Source: Sipunculus nudus
Lineage: Eukaryota; Annelida; Sipuncula; Golfingiida; Sipunculidae
NCBI GenBank assembly: GCA_026874595.1
Contig: CM049319.1
Span: forward strand, 63,668,917-63,732,916
DNA length: 64,000 nt
Reading direction: 5' to 3'
Part shown: piece after piece, positions 1-13,132 of the stretch
Numbering within the stretch: the first letter of the stretch is position 1
How the letters are laid out: every line of letters begins with the position of its first letter
Program-made: the position numbers and the translations under genes
Notes under the pieces: model-generated
Database searches by the model: none
The model's input: the letters and a program-made list of their open reading frames with translations, nothing else
Told to the model about the DNA's origin: nothing

Positions 1-1012
1 TGCTTCTGCATGTACAAAAGCTGAAATAAACTTGCATCGGTCGCTATCAGTGGCATAAAGCAGAAACAAAGGGTGCACGCCAAGTGTTGGCCGTAGCTCG
101 TAACCTCAGAAATCTGGATTTTTCAAGCATTAAATCGGTTTTCCTTCTGTGTTCCCTCATTGTTGTCCTTTTTTAGGGTTATCGCGCATGCGCAAAATCG
201 GACCAGCGGTCACCCAGAATTGGTATTGTAGACAGACACACATGGACTCTGTTTCCTCACACACAGAACTATAGAAAAATATAATACAGGTGCCTTTGGA
301 GACTTGTGAGCCGCTGTGCCGGATAGGTTTGCTTTAAAACTTTTATATTAAGCCAAATGAACAATTTTATTGTGAGATTAATACACATTTTTGCAAAAGA
401 TTATTTACCTTAAACCTGTATTCCCTTTAAACATATCAAAGAAGACCGTGAAGGATTATCAAGGCCGTTCAAAACAAACTGAAAAGGGTGCAGTTGAAAC
501 ATACGGTCTTTTAACCCTCAACAAAACAATGTGATACCTCGTCTGTTTTTGCCTGACCTGGAACCCATCAAGATTTTCTAATGCATATTAACTGCAGCTG
601 AAACATATAATCTTTCTGTCTCAACTTAACAATACGGTATCCCTTCCTTACTGCATGACCCTGGCTGCGGATCCAGTTAGCATAAAATCTCGAACTGATA
701 TCGTTAAATACAGACCAATAATCGATATGTATACATTTAGTCCTACAGTCATCATAAATCACCATCAATAATCGATATCATTAAACTATCGATATAAATA
801 TTTCTCCCGTTAGCCAACAGCATTGCTTACATAGTAAATATAAAAACAAACGATATCAAAATCCACAAGGCATGGTAAGTTCTATCACCATGCTGACACG
901 ACAGAAATATTTATAGATGTGTTGTTACAAATGCGTTTACTGTATTGCTTCGACACGTACGGTAAAGCCCCTAGGGTTTATTAATGCAGGCAGCCACGGC
1001 GTCAAACTGAAT
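1..1012. other. intergenic, no gene seen
   Basis: I see no coding region, RNA gene or clear repeat boundary here. The open frames are short, AT-rich and lack domain-like composition. A GCGCATGCGC palindrome near 186-195 resembles an NRF1 site, but it is isolated and gives no proof of a promoter. Confidence 0.5.
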
Positions 1013-2498
1013 GTGTTACGGATTACTGCGTTCTTGCTAAAAGAAATTCCCTATGGGACTCCCAGCGGGCCTTTTGGGACTCATTACAGATTTTATTTTG
1101 CTGAATTTTATGTTTTTCTTGCCGCAAATGGAATCTCAACTGGTTTTATACCAAATGTTAGCTCTGCTGTCTATTAGTCATCTGAGCTATAGTCATGGTC
1201 CTTTGTCTGTCGTCCAGCGTCCGTCCTTTCCGGCGGGCCGTTAACAATGCACGTTTTGAAACCATTGGACCTAGGAATCCAAAATTCTACTTACAGTTAG
1301 ACGTCCGAAAGTCCACCTACAAGGGCAGAAAATTGGGTTCCTGCAATCCTTTGAGAAATAAAGCGAAAACCTCCATTTTTCAGTAAATATTTTAAAGTAC
1401 ACTTCAAAAGTGCCCATGTGTTACGGATTACTGCGTTCTTGCTAAAAGAACTTCCCAATTGGGCTACCAGCGGGCCATTCTGGACTCATCACATATCTTG
1501 CTGCCGTTTTTGTTTTTCTTGCCGCAAATGGAATCTCAACTGATTTTACACAAATTTTTAGCTTAGCTGTCTCTAAGTTATCTGAGTTACATTCATGGTC
1601 CTTTGGCTGTCGTCCGGCCGTCCGTTAACAGGGCACGTTTTTAAACCGTTGGACCTACTAATAAAAATTTAGACGTTCCTAAGTTCTCTTACAAAAGCAG
1701 AAAATTGGATCCCTGCAACTTTGTTACGTTGAGAAATTAAGCGAAAACTTCCATTTCCAGTAAAAAAACTATTGTTACACTTCAAAAGTGCCCATGTGTT
1801 ATGGATCACTGCGTTCTCGCTAAACCTACGAATCCGTCATAATGATTACGTTATCTGGGCTATAGTCATGGTCCTTTGTTTGTCGTCCGGCCGTTCGTCC
1901 GTCGTCTGGCCGGCCGTTAACAGTGCACGTTTTGAAACCATTGGACCTAAGAATCCAAAATTCTTCATACAGTTTGACGTACCCAAGTTCATCTACCGAA
2001 CCAAAATAATTGGGTTCTTGACCTCGTTCGTTTGAAAAATTAAGCGAAAAATTCCTATTTCTAGTCAAACCTATTGTTACACTTCAAAATTGCCCATGTT
2101 TTACGGATTACTGCGTTCGTGCTAAAAACAAATTCCCTATGGGGCTACCAGCGGGCCTCATAGTACTCATCACACATTTTATCTTGCTGCATTTTATGTT
2201 TTTTTCTTGCCGCAAATGGAATCTCAATTGGTTTTACACAAATGTTTAGCATAGCTCTTTATAAGTCATCCGAGTTATAGTCATGGTCCTTTGTCCGTCG
2301 TTTGGCCGTCCGGTCGTTCATTAACAGGGCAGGTTTTGAAACCATTGGACCTGCGAATCCAAAATTCAACATACAGTTAGATGTTCCCAAGTTCTACCTA
2401 ACCAAAAAAAAAATAATGACTTCGTTCCTTTGAGAAATTAAGCGAAAACTTCCATTTCCCATTAAAAAACCTATTGTTACTCTTCAAAAGTGCCCACA
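1013..2498. repeat. four-copy tandem repeat, ~400 bp unit
   Basis: The phrase GTGTTACGGATTACTGCG (with small variations) recurs near 1013, 1418, 1796 and 2098. Each copy is followed about 180 bp later by a block with TCATGGTCCTTTG and GTCCG runs, then CATTGGACCT. Units are about 405, 378, 302 (internally deleted) and 400 bp, all direct. The copies have diverged by substitutions and indels, so the array is not very recent. The GTCGTCCGTCCGTTAACA-like core resembles a dispersed repeat style common in bivalve genomes. Open frames inside it (for example 1772-2035) are not kept between copies and are not genes. Confidence 0.85.
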
Positions 2499-3376
2499 TT
2501 AAAACCACAGGTGTTATAGTATTCATGTTTAATATTACAATTTTACTTTTTGCGTACTTTTTAAAGTAACGGGCTCAAACATAATGCTATTTGTCAAAAA
2601 TAAGGAAATATATTTACCCACTTAACATGAGGTTTGCTAAAGCTAGAGACTTTTTTTCAAGGATATAACTTTATTTAATCAAGTTTCAATTGTATACCAA
2701 AAATAAAATCTGAATTTTGTAATTTTTTTTAGTTATTAGCATAGCGCAGTACCTTAAATTTGGGCCACATATGAGTATGGCGCATTTATTATAAGTACTG
2801 TCGATTGGATTTTCACAACATGTACACATTAGGATTCAATCTGTAAATATCTGAAATTTGAAATAAAAGTTAAATATTAAGGTTATTTATTGAAATTTTT
2901 GGAGGCTATTATTGTTTTCACTTGTTTTGTCAAGCAGCCCACTTTGGTCACTGGAGGTAATTCAGTGCAGCTCTCTCTGTTTACCTGATTTGTAATTGGT
3001 CACTGGGGGAGCAGGGGTCACAAATGTACAGTTATTTTCATATCACCCTCCTCCCCCCCCCCCCCCCCACACACACACCAAGTGCAATGCAAAAATAGTT
3101 ATTGTTTGAAGTGCTTTTCCTTAACTGTGAAGCTATTTCCACTCCATTGTTCAAAACTGTTCCAAATCAAGGAGTAATCCACAATGCCATGTTGTGGTAA
3201 TGTTACATTTTAAAAGAAATTTATTTCCTTTTAAATAAATTTAACAAATATTAATATAAATAAACCCACTCGGAAGCATAATTTGACAATATATGAGCCA
3301 TATTATGGATAAATAGAGGTGCAATTTAAAATTGCAAATTCTGATACATTTTCAAATTTTTTTTTGCAAATTTATA

Positions 3377-3381
<5 letters not shown>

Positions 3382-3422
<41 letters not shown>
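3382..3422. repeat. (AT)n microsatellite
   Basis: About 20 uninterrupted AT dinucleotides. Confidence 0.97.
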
Positions 3423-3428
<6 letters not shown>

Positions 3429-4159
3429 TAAAAAATACATATGTATGCATAATTTGTTGTTATCCGACCAAATTAGGGGTCTCTGTTTATCATTAAATAT
3501 AAAATGATTATGAATCAACTTTTTTCCTATAAGCACTGTTGAATGTGCCGCTTCTCTCTCTTTCTCTTTCTCTTTCACTTCAACCCTATACCCCTTCCAA
3601 AATGACAGGCTCTATAAACAAAGAAGTATCCTATTTTTTTTTTCATATACTTCTCCATATAATTCCTATTTACATGCCAGAAATCAGGTAAGTATTGATT
3701 AATTTATAGAAGTTATGGGCATCAACATAAAGTAACTTTTGAAAACCAGGAAAGTTATAACTTACTTAACATGATAACTGTTGAAGCTAGAGAACCTTTT
3801 TCCAGCATAGAGCTGTTTTTAATTAAAATTTAATTGCATGCCAATAATTAGATCAGTATTTTGCTGTTTTATTAAGCTATAAGCATATTAATTATAATGT
3901 AAATTTGTTAACTGAAATTTTGCCCAACTTTAGCCAGGGCACTTTATTCATGTAAGCACTGTTGATTTAATTTTCATATGATGGACAGATAAGATTTTCA
4001 GCTTTCATAATCTGAAATGTGTCAGCAGTTGTTCAAAAACTGCAGCGCCCGTTCAAGTTTTAAAAGACCATTTAACATCAGGCAAGATTTCTGTGTAGGT
4101 GTTGTTACCTTGCACTCTGCTGGGCCTGTTATGTATGGTACATGGGCAGCTGGCTGATT

Positions 4160-4223
4160 CGGCCCCCCCCCCCCCCCCTCTCTCTCTCTGTCACTCTCTC
4201 TCTCTCTCTTTCTCTCACTCTCG
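4160..4223. repeat. pyrimidine tract C(n)-(CT)n
   Basis: A run of about 16 C passes directly into (CT)n with two small interruptions. This homopyrimidine mirror-like tract could form triplex DNA. It creates the poly-Gly/Arg-Glu stretch of an artefactual minus-strand frame. Confidence 0.9.
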
Positions 4224-4600
4224 CAACCACACCCTTTCCAGTTGACAGGTTCAATAAACAATATGAACCTTATAATTTCATATTTTTTTAGTACGGTTGA
4301 TGAATTGAGACACTTAGAGTCATTAACAATTCTGAATTTTTTATGTGTAGAATCAATGCAAGTGTTCTGCAATCTATATCTTAAGTATAAAGCTGTTATT
4401 TGTCTAATAAATGATGTATTAAAACCATGATAGGAGGTACTTTTAGTCATGATTGTTTTTTATTTGCATATTGAAATGTTTAACCTGTTTCAGAATTATT
4501 AATAACATGAACCTATTTTTGTTGGGAAAATGTATCCTTTCATATAACTTTTTAAGGACCTAATTTTTTTTCCTTATGGCTTTATTACATGGTTCCTGGC

Positions 4601-5138
4601 CATAATTTTCATATATTACACAGTAAAATATATACTTACCAGATTTAGTTTATGCTCATTTGAAGATGGAAAATTTTTATTTTTTTACAGTATTTTGAAG
4701 CAGTTAATGTATTACATGTTTATTTTTGTATTTCTGCTAATCTCCACATTCTTCCTTATTCTATAATAGACGGATGTTCATAATTACTTTGTTATTTTAT
4801 GCACATATTACTGTGTCATAGCTGAAATAATGATACTTCTAGAAATATTAAACTTGAGAGGCTGCTGCATCTTTGATTAAGACCATAAAAGTGCACGGTA
4901 TTCAACAAACATCTTTAATGTTTGATTATCACCTGTAAGCAACCATTTCCTCTTAGCTTTTCAAATTCTGATATGTATATTATTTTTTTTCAAAATTTAA
5001 CTGAGCGACTTGACCCATTGGTCCCTTGTTTATACTTTGTTGCATTAGTAATCTTCTCTGACCTATTTGACCATCGCACAGTAAGACTATCTTGCGTATG
5101 CATACGTTCGTGTCACTTTCAGTTGTAGCTACCCTTAA
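4601..5138. other. intergenic, nothing recognised
   Basis: AT-rich sequence with only short chance frames and no repeat structure that I can recognise. Confidence 0.4.
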
Positions 5139-5555
5139 GCCGGTTTTCACTCGGAGGCCATTGTGGCAGACTAATTGCGAATGAAGTTTGTGAGGGAGTT
5201 TCCAAAAACATCTCGAGTCGCTCGCGGATGGTCTCTTTTTCCTCGCGTGAGTCGCTAGGCCTCGCTCATGTGTCGCTTGAATATTAAACATGTTAAAAAC
5301 ATCGTGTGACATATTTCGTCTCATAATAGTCTCGAACCCATCTCAACTACGTTTTATGATTCAAAAAGTGTGTGGGAATGAGACAAGCTTATGAATCAGT
5401 CGCAGGTGCAAAAATCACGCAATTTTATCGCACTAATGTCGTTCAATAGTCGCACAACATGTATGCGAACTCCAGGCTAAGTTATTCCCCAATTTCGTAG
5501 AAAGTTCATGGGACTCTCTCAAGTATTAAGTGTGACTCCAAGTGAAAACTGCCGC
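5139..5555. mobile_element. MITE, PIF/Harbinger-like, ~417 bp
   Basis: The left end reads GCCGGTTTTCACTCGGAG. The reverse complement of the right end reads GCGGCAGTTTTCACTTGGAG, giving imperfect ~18-20 bp terminal inverted repeats. Both sides are flanked by TAA (5136-5138 and 5556-5558), the TWA-type target duplication typical of PIF/Harbinger elements. There is no transposase, so it is a non-autonomous copy. The superfamily is inferred from the 3 bp target duplication alone. The 114-residue minus frame over this stretch is a by-product. Confidence 0.75.
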
Positions 5556-5799
5556 TAATTCGCGTATTTTCTCGCAATTTTTCATCTCTAACTGGTTGCC
5601 AACAGTCGCAGCCCAGACTTTAGGCATACAGACGCCTAATACATGAGACTCACGCTGTCATTTTGCTCTTTACTGTACTGTATGGCTGGTTTTCAATTAA
5701 ATATACCCGTTTGACAAATCATCCACTGCTTGTACATAAGATTAGCGCATCACTGAAGTAGGACAAACAAGAACCGTTGACATATCAAAGTCCGTAAAT

Positions 5800-6126
5800 T
5801 TATATACCAGAAATCTGCATTCTAAGGAATACAAGCCTCCGCCATGTGGGGGTTCTTATAGTAGGACGCACCTGAACCCGTGTTTTCATTCACTTATTTG
5901 GCACATATTCCAATGTTTCATTCGTGCCTAAGTGACCGTACTTTTGTGAATATTCCTTGATGACATTCCTGAATCCGGATCTTATGCTAGATCCACACCA
6001 AAGTCTTATCGATTCTTCATTGGCCAATTCCTATAAAATTTCATGAAATTCCGTTCAAGATTGCATTGGTTATGTTATGAACAAACGCATACACAAACAC
6101 ACAATGCATATCCGCCATGCGGAGGC
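5800..6126 (+). mobile_element. 'GCCTCCGC' inverted-repeat element, copy 1
   Basis: A dispersed non-coding element. It opens with a leader like 'gaaatctgcattctaaggaat', then GCCTCCGCCATG at 5835, and ends with CATGCGGAGGC at 6126, so the two blocks are inverted repeats. Internal landmarks shared with other copies are a 'tttcatt...aagtgac' block, 'gatccacaccaaa', 'tcttcattgg' and a 'cacaaacacaca' stretch. Other copies lie near 29590, 32640, 38122 (reverse), 52444 (reverse, partial) and 63881. No coding capacity. Confidence 0.85.
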
Positions 6127-6450
6127 AAAATGAAAGAAAAAACCGAAACTTGTAATCTTGTTTAGTGCTGTATAAAGGCATGGTAAAAAACAAGGAGATT
6201 ATATAACCTCAAAGGTAATATGATGTGGTTATACTGGGTGTGTGAAATAAGCCAACATAATTAACATATGTATAAATACTGTGCTTTTTTTCACAGACCG
6301 AACATTAACAATGGATCTATTTGCCAATCAGTAAAATATGTAAGAGGTAAGCATATAGTCATATAAAATAAAGTATTGATGCTACTATTGTGAGAAAATT
6401 TATTTATTAGTTTCAACAGGGATTTTGACGATTTACATAGTTAATATTAT

Positions 6451-7660
6451 ATCAAGAGGATATATTATAGTATTTAATTGACCCTTAACCTGGTACCCGA
6501 GGTGAAGCGTTAATAGGAGTATATCACATTGACTCGACTAAGCAAACAAAAACGACTTGGTTTTTAAACTGTATTTTATTTTGCTCTGAAATGTCTCAGC
6601 GAGTGACAAACAATATTGCAATCTAAGAATCTAAAATGAAGTTTTGTCTAGTCATTAGCTGATGTGTGATGCTTGTATTCATTTACCCCCAGACTATAGT
6701 CTAATACACTATAGTTTCAGTTTTCTAGCGAGCGAGATAACTAAACAAAATTTTTAATTGATCTTTATGAAACTTGATATGTGCATAGAAATGGCTGAGG
6801 GGACATATAGTCTAATTAAAAGGGGGATAGGTCCCGAAATCAGGTTGTCCAAAGAGCTTAGATTGCTTTGTCTTGTCCGGGAGACTGGGGCGCTACCTTA
6901 AATCCTTTCCTGTTTTTTTTTTTTTTGTTTTTTTTTCCCTCCTCTTTATACCACTTTATTGCCACTGACAATAGTGTGAGCAATTGAATTCATTAACTTA
7001 TGAACAGATATGCACAGGCGCAGATATTTGGGTCATGTAGGTTTTCCATGAGAGTGGCCTTGAATAGTTCCACATTTGTTTAAAAACAAACAAAAACATT
7101 ATACTTCTCAAGTGGAAGGATGTTTTGTTCTAAAAATCAAAATGAAGGATATTAGAGAGTAAGTTGTCGAATGAGTTTGAAAAACAGTGACCTTGGCCCA
7201 GACATTCAAAGTCAAATCAGCCGAAATCTAGGATAATGGTATACACCATAACTTTTTGTCTCAAGTCCAGCGTTATTTGTATTACGTCATCACATCATTT
7301 CTTTTCGTTACTACCATTTCGTCATTATAGAAAGAAAATTTTGCGGTTTTATACATTATTTTACGAGTGAAGATCAGTTTAGTTATATTCCAAATACAAC
7401 AGATGCTAGTGGTAGGAATCGGTTGTAAAATCATATTTGATGATTGAAAGATAATAAAACGACCGATGATCGAGTAATAATATTATTTACCATTTAAATT
7501 ACCATGAAATCTGCAGTATAGAATTATTGCTAAATAATTGACCTTGTAAATTCAGTCTATCACGCTGAAAGGTCAATTAAGGTACTGTCCCGGATGTTGA
7601 CTTATTCTCTGCAAAGCATAACCTCTTAAATGCTGTTTGCTTTTTCATTTCACCAGCTCT
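6451..7660. repeat. direct repeat R1, copy 1 (~1.2 kb)
   Basis: This segment is repeated at 8168-9315, offset about 1.72 kb, starting 'tatcaagaggatatattatag' and continuing through 'ggagtatatcacatt', a 'gagcgagataactaa' block, 'accttggccc' and 'gtcccggatgttgactta'. The two differ by many substitutions and small indels. The GAGATAACTAAA block also occurs in reverse near 37110-37130, so part of the unit belongs to a wider dispersed family. No open frame is kept between the copies. Confidence 0.85.
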
Positions 7661-7671
7661 TAATAATTATC

Positions 7672-8167
7672 AATACCCTATGTGTGCCATCAGCAAACTT
7701 GGTTTATAATTCCCCATGCTACCCTACCACGCATTTTGCATTAACACCAAGGTGTGAAAATACAGCTTCATTACCATAGGAAATTCTTATGTAGATTGAT
7801 GTCTCTGGGGTGTGATATATTCAACAAAAATATGTACATGTCATGAATAATATACAAGGCATTTTTATTCAATATAAACAGACCGCATCTCTTTTATGTT
7901 AGTTAAAATAAAACCATGAAATATACAGCGTGTGCGTGTTACATACTTGTTCTATTACAAATGTGAGCCATGTACCATTGTTGGTTATTCAAACTGGCGT
8001 GAAACTGTTTTGTGAATATTCTTTTATTGGGGTTTCGATGGAAGGAGAGTTTCGATTGATTACTGAAGCTGTAGGATGTTATGACGGCCAGTGAATTAAT
8101 TCCTAGCAAAAATAAAGATCGAGCAGGAAAATTAAAAAAAAATATAGCGAAAAATAAAGTAATTTTC
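7672..8167. repeat. diverged relative of the 5 kb unit's distal part
   Basis: This stretch resembles 12472-12960 and its recent duplicate 17427-17915. Shared phrases include 'ttttgcattaacacca', 'gatgtctctggggtgt', 'attcaacaaaaatatgta' and 'cagaccgcatctctttta'. The homology shows that the duplicated unit downstream had an older relative here. Minus-strand frames over all three places share a SLAV.T.YSFSN-like string, but each is short and starts and ends differently, so I do not call a gene. Confidence 0.8.
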
Positions 8168-9315
8168 ATATCAAGAGGATATATTATAGTATTTAATTTA
8201 CCCTTTGTCTGGGTACCCGAGGTTCAGCGATAATAGGAGTATATCACATTGTCTAGAGAAAGCCAACAAAAAAGACTTGGGTTTTAAACTGTATTTAATT
8301 TTGCTCTGAAATGTCTCAACAGAATAACAAGCTATATTGCAATCTTAGAATCTAGAAAGATGTGGTGGCTGGTCATTAGCAGACGTGTGATGTTTGTATA
8401 TTCATTTATCTCCAGAGTATAGTCTGGGACACTTAAGTTTCAGTTTTCTTGCGAGCGAGATAACTAAAAAAAAATCTTACATCGATCTTTTTCAAACTTG
8501 ACACGTTCATAGAAATGGGTGAGGGGCCAAATAGTCTGATTAACAATGGGATCCTGGATTGTCCAAAAATCAGGTTGTCCAAAGCGCTTGGATAGCTTTG
8601 TCTATACGGGAGACTGGTGGCGCTACAAACCTTTCCTTTTTTGTGTTGCAGCTTTTTATACCCCTTCATGCCACTTGACAGTAGTGTAAGCATTATAATT
8701 CATTAACTAATGGAAAGATATGCACATGCACAGATATTTGGGTCATGACCTTTTCCATGAGTGGCCTTGACCTTGAATATTTCCACATTTGTTTAAAAAC
8801 AAACAAAAACATTATACTACTAGGTGCATGGATGTTTTGTTTTGAAAATGAAGTGTTGGATATATCAGATGGTAAGTTGTAAGTTGTTTGAAAAACATTG
8901 ACCTTGGCCCTGACATTCAAGATCAAATCAGCCGAAATCTAGGATAATGGTATACACCCTAACTTTTTGTCACAAGTCCAGCGTAATTTGTATTACGTCA
9001 TCACATCATTTCTTTTCGTTACTCCCATTTCGTCATTATAGAAAGAAAATTTTGCTGTTTTATACATTATTTTTCGAGTGAAGATCAGTTTAGTTATATT
9101 CCAAATACAACAGATGCTAGTGGTGGGAATCGGTTGTAAAATCATATTGGATGATTGAATGATAAAAAACGACCGATGACCGATTATTAATATTGTTTAC
9201 CATCTAAATTACCATGAAATCTACTGTATAGAATTATAGTTAAATTACTTACCTAGAAAATCTAGTCTATGTTTTACATCGTGCAGAAAGGGCAAGGTAA
9301 TGTCCCGGATGTTGA
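8168..9315. repeat. direct repeat R1, copy 2
   Basis: Second copy of the 6451-7660 segment in the same orientation, with scattered substitutions and indels. It lies immediately after the 7672-8167 block, so the local order is R1, block, R1. Confidence 0.85.
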
Positions 9316-10325
9316 CTTATTCACTGCACAAGGATAAATTCTAATGCTGCTTAGTGCCCCGTCTTTCTTATATCTCTGACAGAAAAGAATATCTTATCGG
9401 GATTATATGTCGTTTTTAGATGTACATACATCATCGTTTAAAATCGATGACGAAAAAAGTGCAATCGATGTAATCGATTAGGAAGAAAACGACCACTGGT
9501 ACAACACTAACTGATGCCCTTTCAATATAATGAAGACTGGCTAAAGAATTTTAATATTAAAAGAAAATGCACCAACTCCCGTGACAGGTAAACATTTTTT
9601 CCACGGGGCATAATAATACTAAGGCTAAGGATAATCAGATTGTTTTCTTGGGGCTCCTAGAAGTAGAGTAACACCCTACCTTCGGCCATGATACACAGTC
9701 GTAACTGCCGACAAATTGCCTTGCAATAGCTCTTTGGAAAATAATTTGAAATATCACTAGATTTATGGAGAAATAAGGGACCCCCCCCCCCCCCCCTCTT
9801 AGGGCACACTTTCTTTGATCATTCCCAACAGTTCAGACCAAGGACGTGCACATCCGAGGCGTGGACATAGAGGAGTTCCGTGACAAAAATCTAATGCCAC
9901 CACTGCCCAGTATAGTATAGGTAATTTTTAAGACCGTGTCTCTGTTTTATCTGTTAGACTTTTTTCCTACCCCTTACCGACGTCAAGAGCTTGAGTTATG
10001 CACGGCAAAACCTCTTAAATGCTGTTTGCTTTTTCATTTCACCAGCTCTTAATAATTCACAACTAGCTGCTCCCGTGGAAAATCCACGGCTCTATCTGAT
10101 GCATATTTTTTGATGAGCTGATAGGAACTAAACGACGCATATTTTAATCCTAAGGATTTTGCAGGAACTTTTGTCATTTGTTTCACTTATATGATATAAA
10201 GATAACTTCTGATAGAATTCTCCAGGAACACCCTCCCCCAAAATATCAACATAGACAGAGAAATTATTCTATTCCAGAAATCACAAAAAAAATATTTTTC
10301 CCCGATAAACAACATAGGTCCGACA
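9316..10325. other. intergenic, no gene; short repeat relic
   Basis: No coding region recognised. A ~50 bp stretch at about 10006-10057 ('acctcttaaatgctgtttgc' and onward) repeats 7611-7663 almost exactly, which marks another breakpoint in the local duplication history. A C-run lies at 9781-9796. Confidence 0.5.
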
Positions 10326-10864
10326 GCTTCATTGTTTGGAAAATATCGTAAATATAATGATTGTATGCAGAAACATTCTACCGTGAAAATATATGAAAGA
10401 TGCTTTGTATTTTTTGAAGCTCAGGCCACATCGTAAAACACGATGTTTATTCAGTGTAATCAGTTGAGGGTATAGTCTTAGGCATGTTAACAGACACATG
10501 CATTATTTATATACACATGTATAGGTCGTTGAAATTTCTTGTACGGGAAACGTATAGCTGCCAATGTGGAAAATATGGGCCAGGAAAAATATATTCCAAC
10601 AGTATTAAATTTTTGGTTTAAGAACCGTAAATTGTCAGGTTGATATATTTCGATGAAAGCATTTTGCAAAGAAACCACTTCAGCCTTGGTTATTTGCATT
10701 GTCTTTCAGCAAATTAACGCAAAATTTAATATACAGATTTTGCTGACATTTGTAGAGGGGAAGAGTAAAACTGCATCCGTAATCCATAACATTTTTGGAG
10801 GTAATCGGAATGACCATAATATATTTTTTTCTTAAGTGCCATAATCACAATTTCACAAAGGAAT

Positions 10865-12140
10865 AATTATAAGGGGCTATTCCTTTGTCCCCAAGTGGAA
10901 ACCGCCCATTCGTATGCAGTTGTTCTGCCACTCGCCTGGTGAACCCGTGTTTCTGAACCATGACAATGTTTTACATGAAACGTGCACGTATGAACGAACG
11001 ACCGATTCAGAAGATTCTGTTGGGGTTTTTAAAGTCCCAAAGAGATTGAGGACCCTCAGAAGGGTGTGCAACCCCTCCCCCCCCCCCCCGCCTCCCGCCC
11101 CAGGGCTTCCTTTTGGGAAAAAAAAACTTTTTTTTTCAAACAACCCATTAATCGGCCGAACTATTAAAACCATATATAGTTATCATTGATAGATACTTCT
11201 GAATGTATTAAAATCAACATACCTGTAAACCTATAAAACGTTGATCGTGTAAAGGGTCTTAGCTCTTTATGTCCAATCAACAGAAAATGCTCCCTATTAA
11301 AAGATTCATGTGGACATGTGTTCCGCGCTTGAATTTAAAATATGTGCCTCCTTATGACAGAGTAAACTTCCTTAACAGGCGATATAACGGAAATGGGGTT
11401 CAGTGGGGATTACAGGTGGCCTCCTGAAAAATTGTTACAGGCGAAAAATGTTTTGCTAAACATTTGTAGAGAGTCAGGGTAAAGACATGTCAATAGTCCA
11501 TTTCATTTTTCAATATATATTTTCTTATAAACCATTATGACAAAGGACCATTCCTTTGTCCCCGTTTGACAGCCACCCATTCGTATTTATTTATTCTTCC
11601 ATTCGCAAGGTGATCTCGTGTTACTGAAGCATGACAGTGTACACACATGAAACGCATACACGTGAACACATGACTGATATTAAAGGATATTCTGGTGGAG
11701 GTCTGTACGCCCTGACTACAGATTCTAGTTGGTTATATACTGGTGATAATTTTTCATGTTTCACCGTCAACGGATCTTAATAAATGTATGTGAACCCCTG
11801 TCCCCCCCCCCCCCACCCCAACCCGAATGATAATTAAGTTGTGGGGCTTCTTTAAAAAAAAAAAACTTCATAAACACATGACTTGGCCGAACTTTTGAAA
11901 CCATGGGTATCATGGAATGATATTTTTGAATGTATAAAAATCAACATACCTATAACTCATAAAAATTTGTCAAACGGTAGTCACACCCCTTGACTCAGTG
12001 CCCAGTTTGGCCAAACTGAAAAGTCCTCGGATTGAAAACGGAGTCATGTGGTCTTTGGATTAAAAACCTTTACTTCCTTTTGAGAGAGAAAATTCCTTTA
12101 GAGGCGTTACAATGGATATGGGGGATCAATGGAGATTATA
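10865..12140. repeat. diverged internal direct repeat within the 5 kb unit
   Basis: About 10865-11400 and 11535-12140 share the landmark order 'cctttgtcccc', 'cccattcgtat', 'catgaaacg', an oligo-C run, 'ggccgaact..taaaacca' and 'atgtat.aaaatcaacatacct', at an offset of about 650-680 bp with strong divergence. Both halves were duplicated again with the 5 kb unit (15790-17090). Confidence 0.8.
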
Positions 12141-13132
12141 GTGGACCCGCGTGACCGCGTATTGCACGGAAATGCCTTTTTGGCAGGACATGCGCTCTGG
12201 CCACGGTCTTAACAGGCCAGTGAAAATCCCCGAGGCGCCTCCTGAAAAAGCGTCACAGTTGTGGAGGACCTTGCAGCACAAGAGATATAGGGGCACCTAA
12301 TGGGGAAATATTAAAATTATTAATTATTCAGTTTAATAGGGCATAATCCCGCAAAATAAAACAAACTTGTTCTAGAAGAGCACACCACCGATCCGTCTGC
12401 CGAATTCGGGAGTCAAATCAGAACGGAAGCAGGTAATGCGTGGTATAGAAAAAACCCAACTCCGTATTAATTATATAGATACCCCCTGTGTGGCATTAGC
12501 AATCTTGGTTTATCATGCTCCCACTCATTTTGCATTAACACCAGGGTGTGAAAATTCGGCTGCATTACCGTCGGAAGTGATTAAGTACATTGATGTCTCT
12601 GGGGTGTCATATATTCAACAAAAATATGTACACGTTATGAATAATGTACCAGGCGTTTTTATTCCTTATGTAATCAGACCGCATCTCTTTTATGTTAGTA
12701 AAAATAAAACCACGAAATATATAGCTTGTGGGTGTTACATAACAGTTACATGACAAATGTGAACGCGTTCCTTCATTAAAGGAATATGTACCATTGTTGG
12801 ATATTCGAACTGGCGTTAAATGTTTTGTGAAGATTCTTTAATTGGAGTTTCGATGGGAGGAGAGTTTCGATGGATTACTGAAGCTGTAGGGAGTTGTAAC
12901 GGCCAGGGAATCAATTCCTTGCAAACAAAACAATCGAGCAGAAATATTAGAACAAAATGTAGCTAGATCTTTTTTTACGTTTTGGTCATGCAGAGTAAGT
13001 GGTGCCTTGTAGGTTTCTGAGGTAAAATCAAGCCAAAGAACGTACATTTAACTATCCATTTACCGTATTACCATTTTCTCCAATATATTTTACTATTTTA
13101 CTTTGTATTATAAAAAAAGTATTCATTGAGCA

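Larger units (their letters stand above)
2613..4600. repeat. old diverged direct duplication (~1.1 kb apart)
   Basis: Sequence at about 2620-2890 is recognisably repeated at about 3760-4020: shared stretches include 'acttaacatga...gctagaga', 'ataagcat' and 'gattt..attttcaca/tatgatg'. The CT-rich block and 'ccctttcca..tgacaggctc/ttcaataaac' near 3550-3620 recur near 4180-4260. Both halves carry oligo-C tracts (about 3051-3069 and 4163-4178). Alignment is approximate because of indels. The 142-residue minus-strand open frame at 4022-4450 spans the C/CT tract and is not a credible gene. Confidence 0.6.

Noticed and set aside
180-200. NRF1-type promoter motif
   Set aside because: A single GCGCATGCGC palindrome without other promoter features or a neighbouring gene.
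4022-4450. 142-residue minus-strand frame
   Set aside because: Spans a C/CT tract giving poly-Gly and Arg-Glu runs; no domain or splice sites.
12436-12753. 105-residue frame conserved at 17443-17706
   Set aside because: Its conservation is explained by the recent duplication of non-coding DNA; the start differs between copies and the older relative at 7672-8167 has no matching frame.
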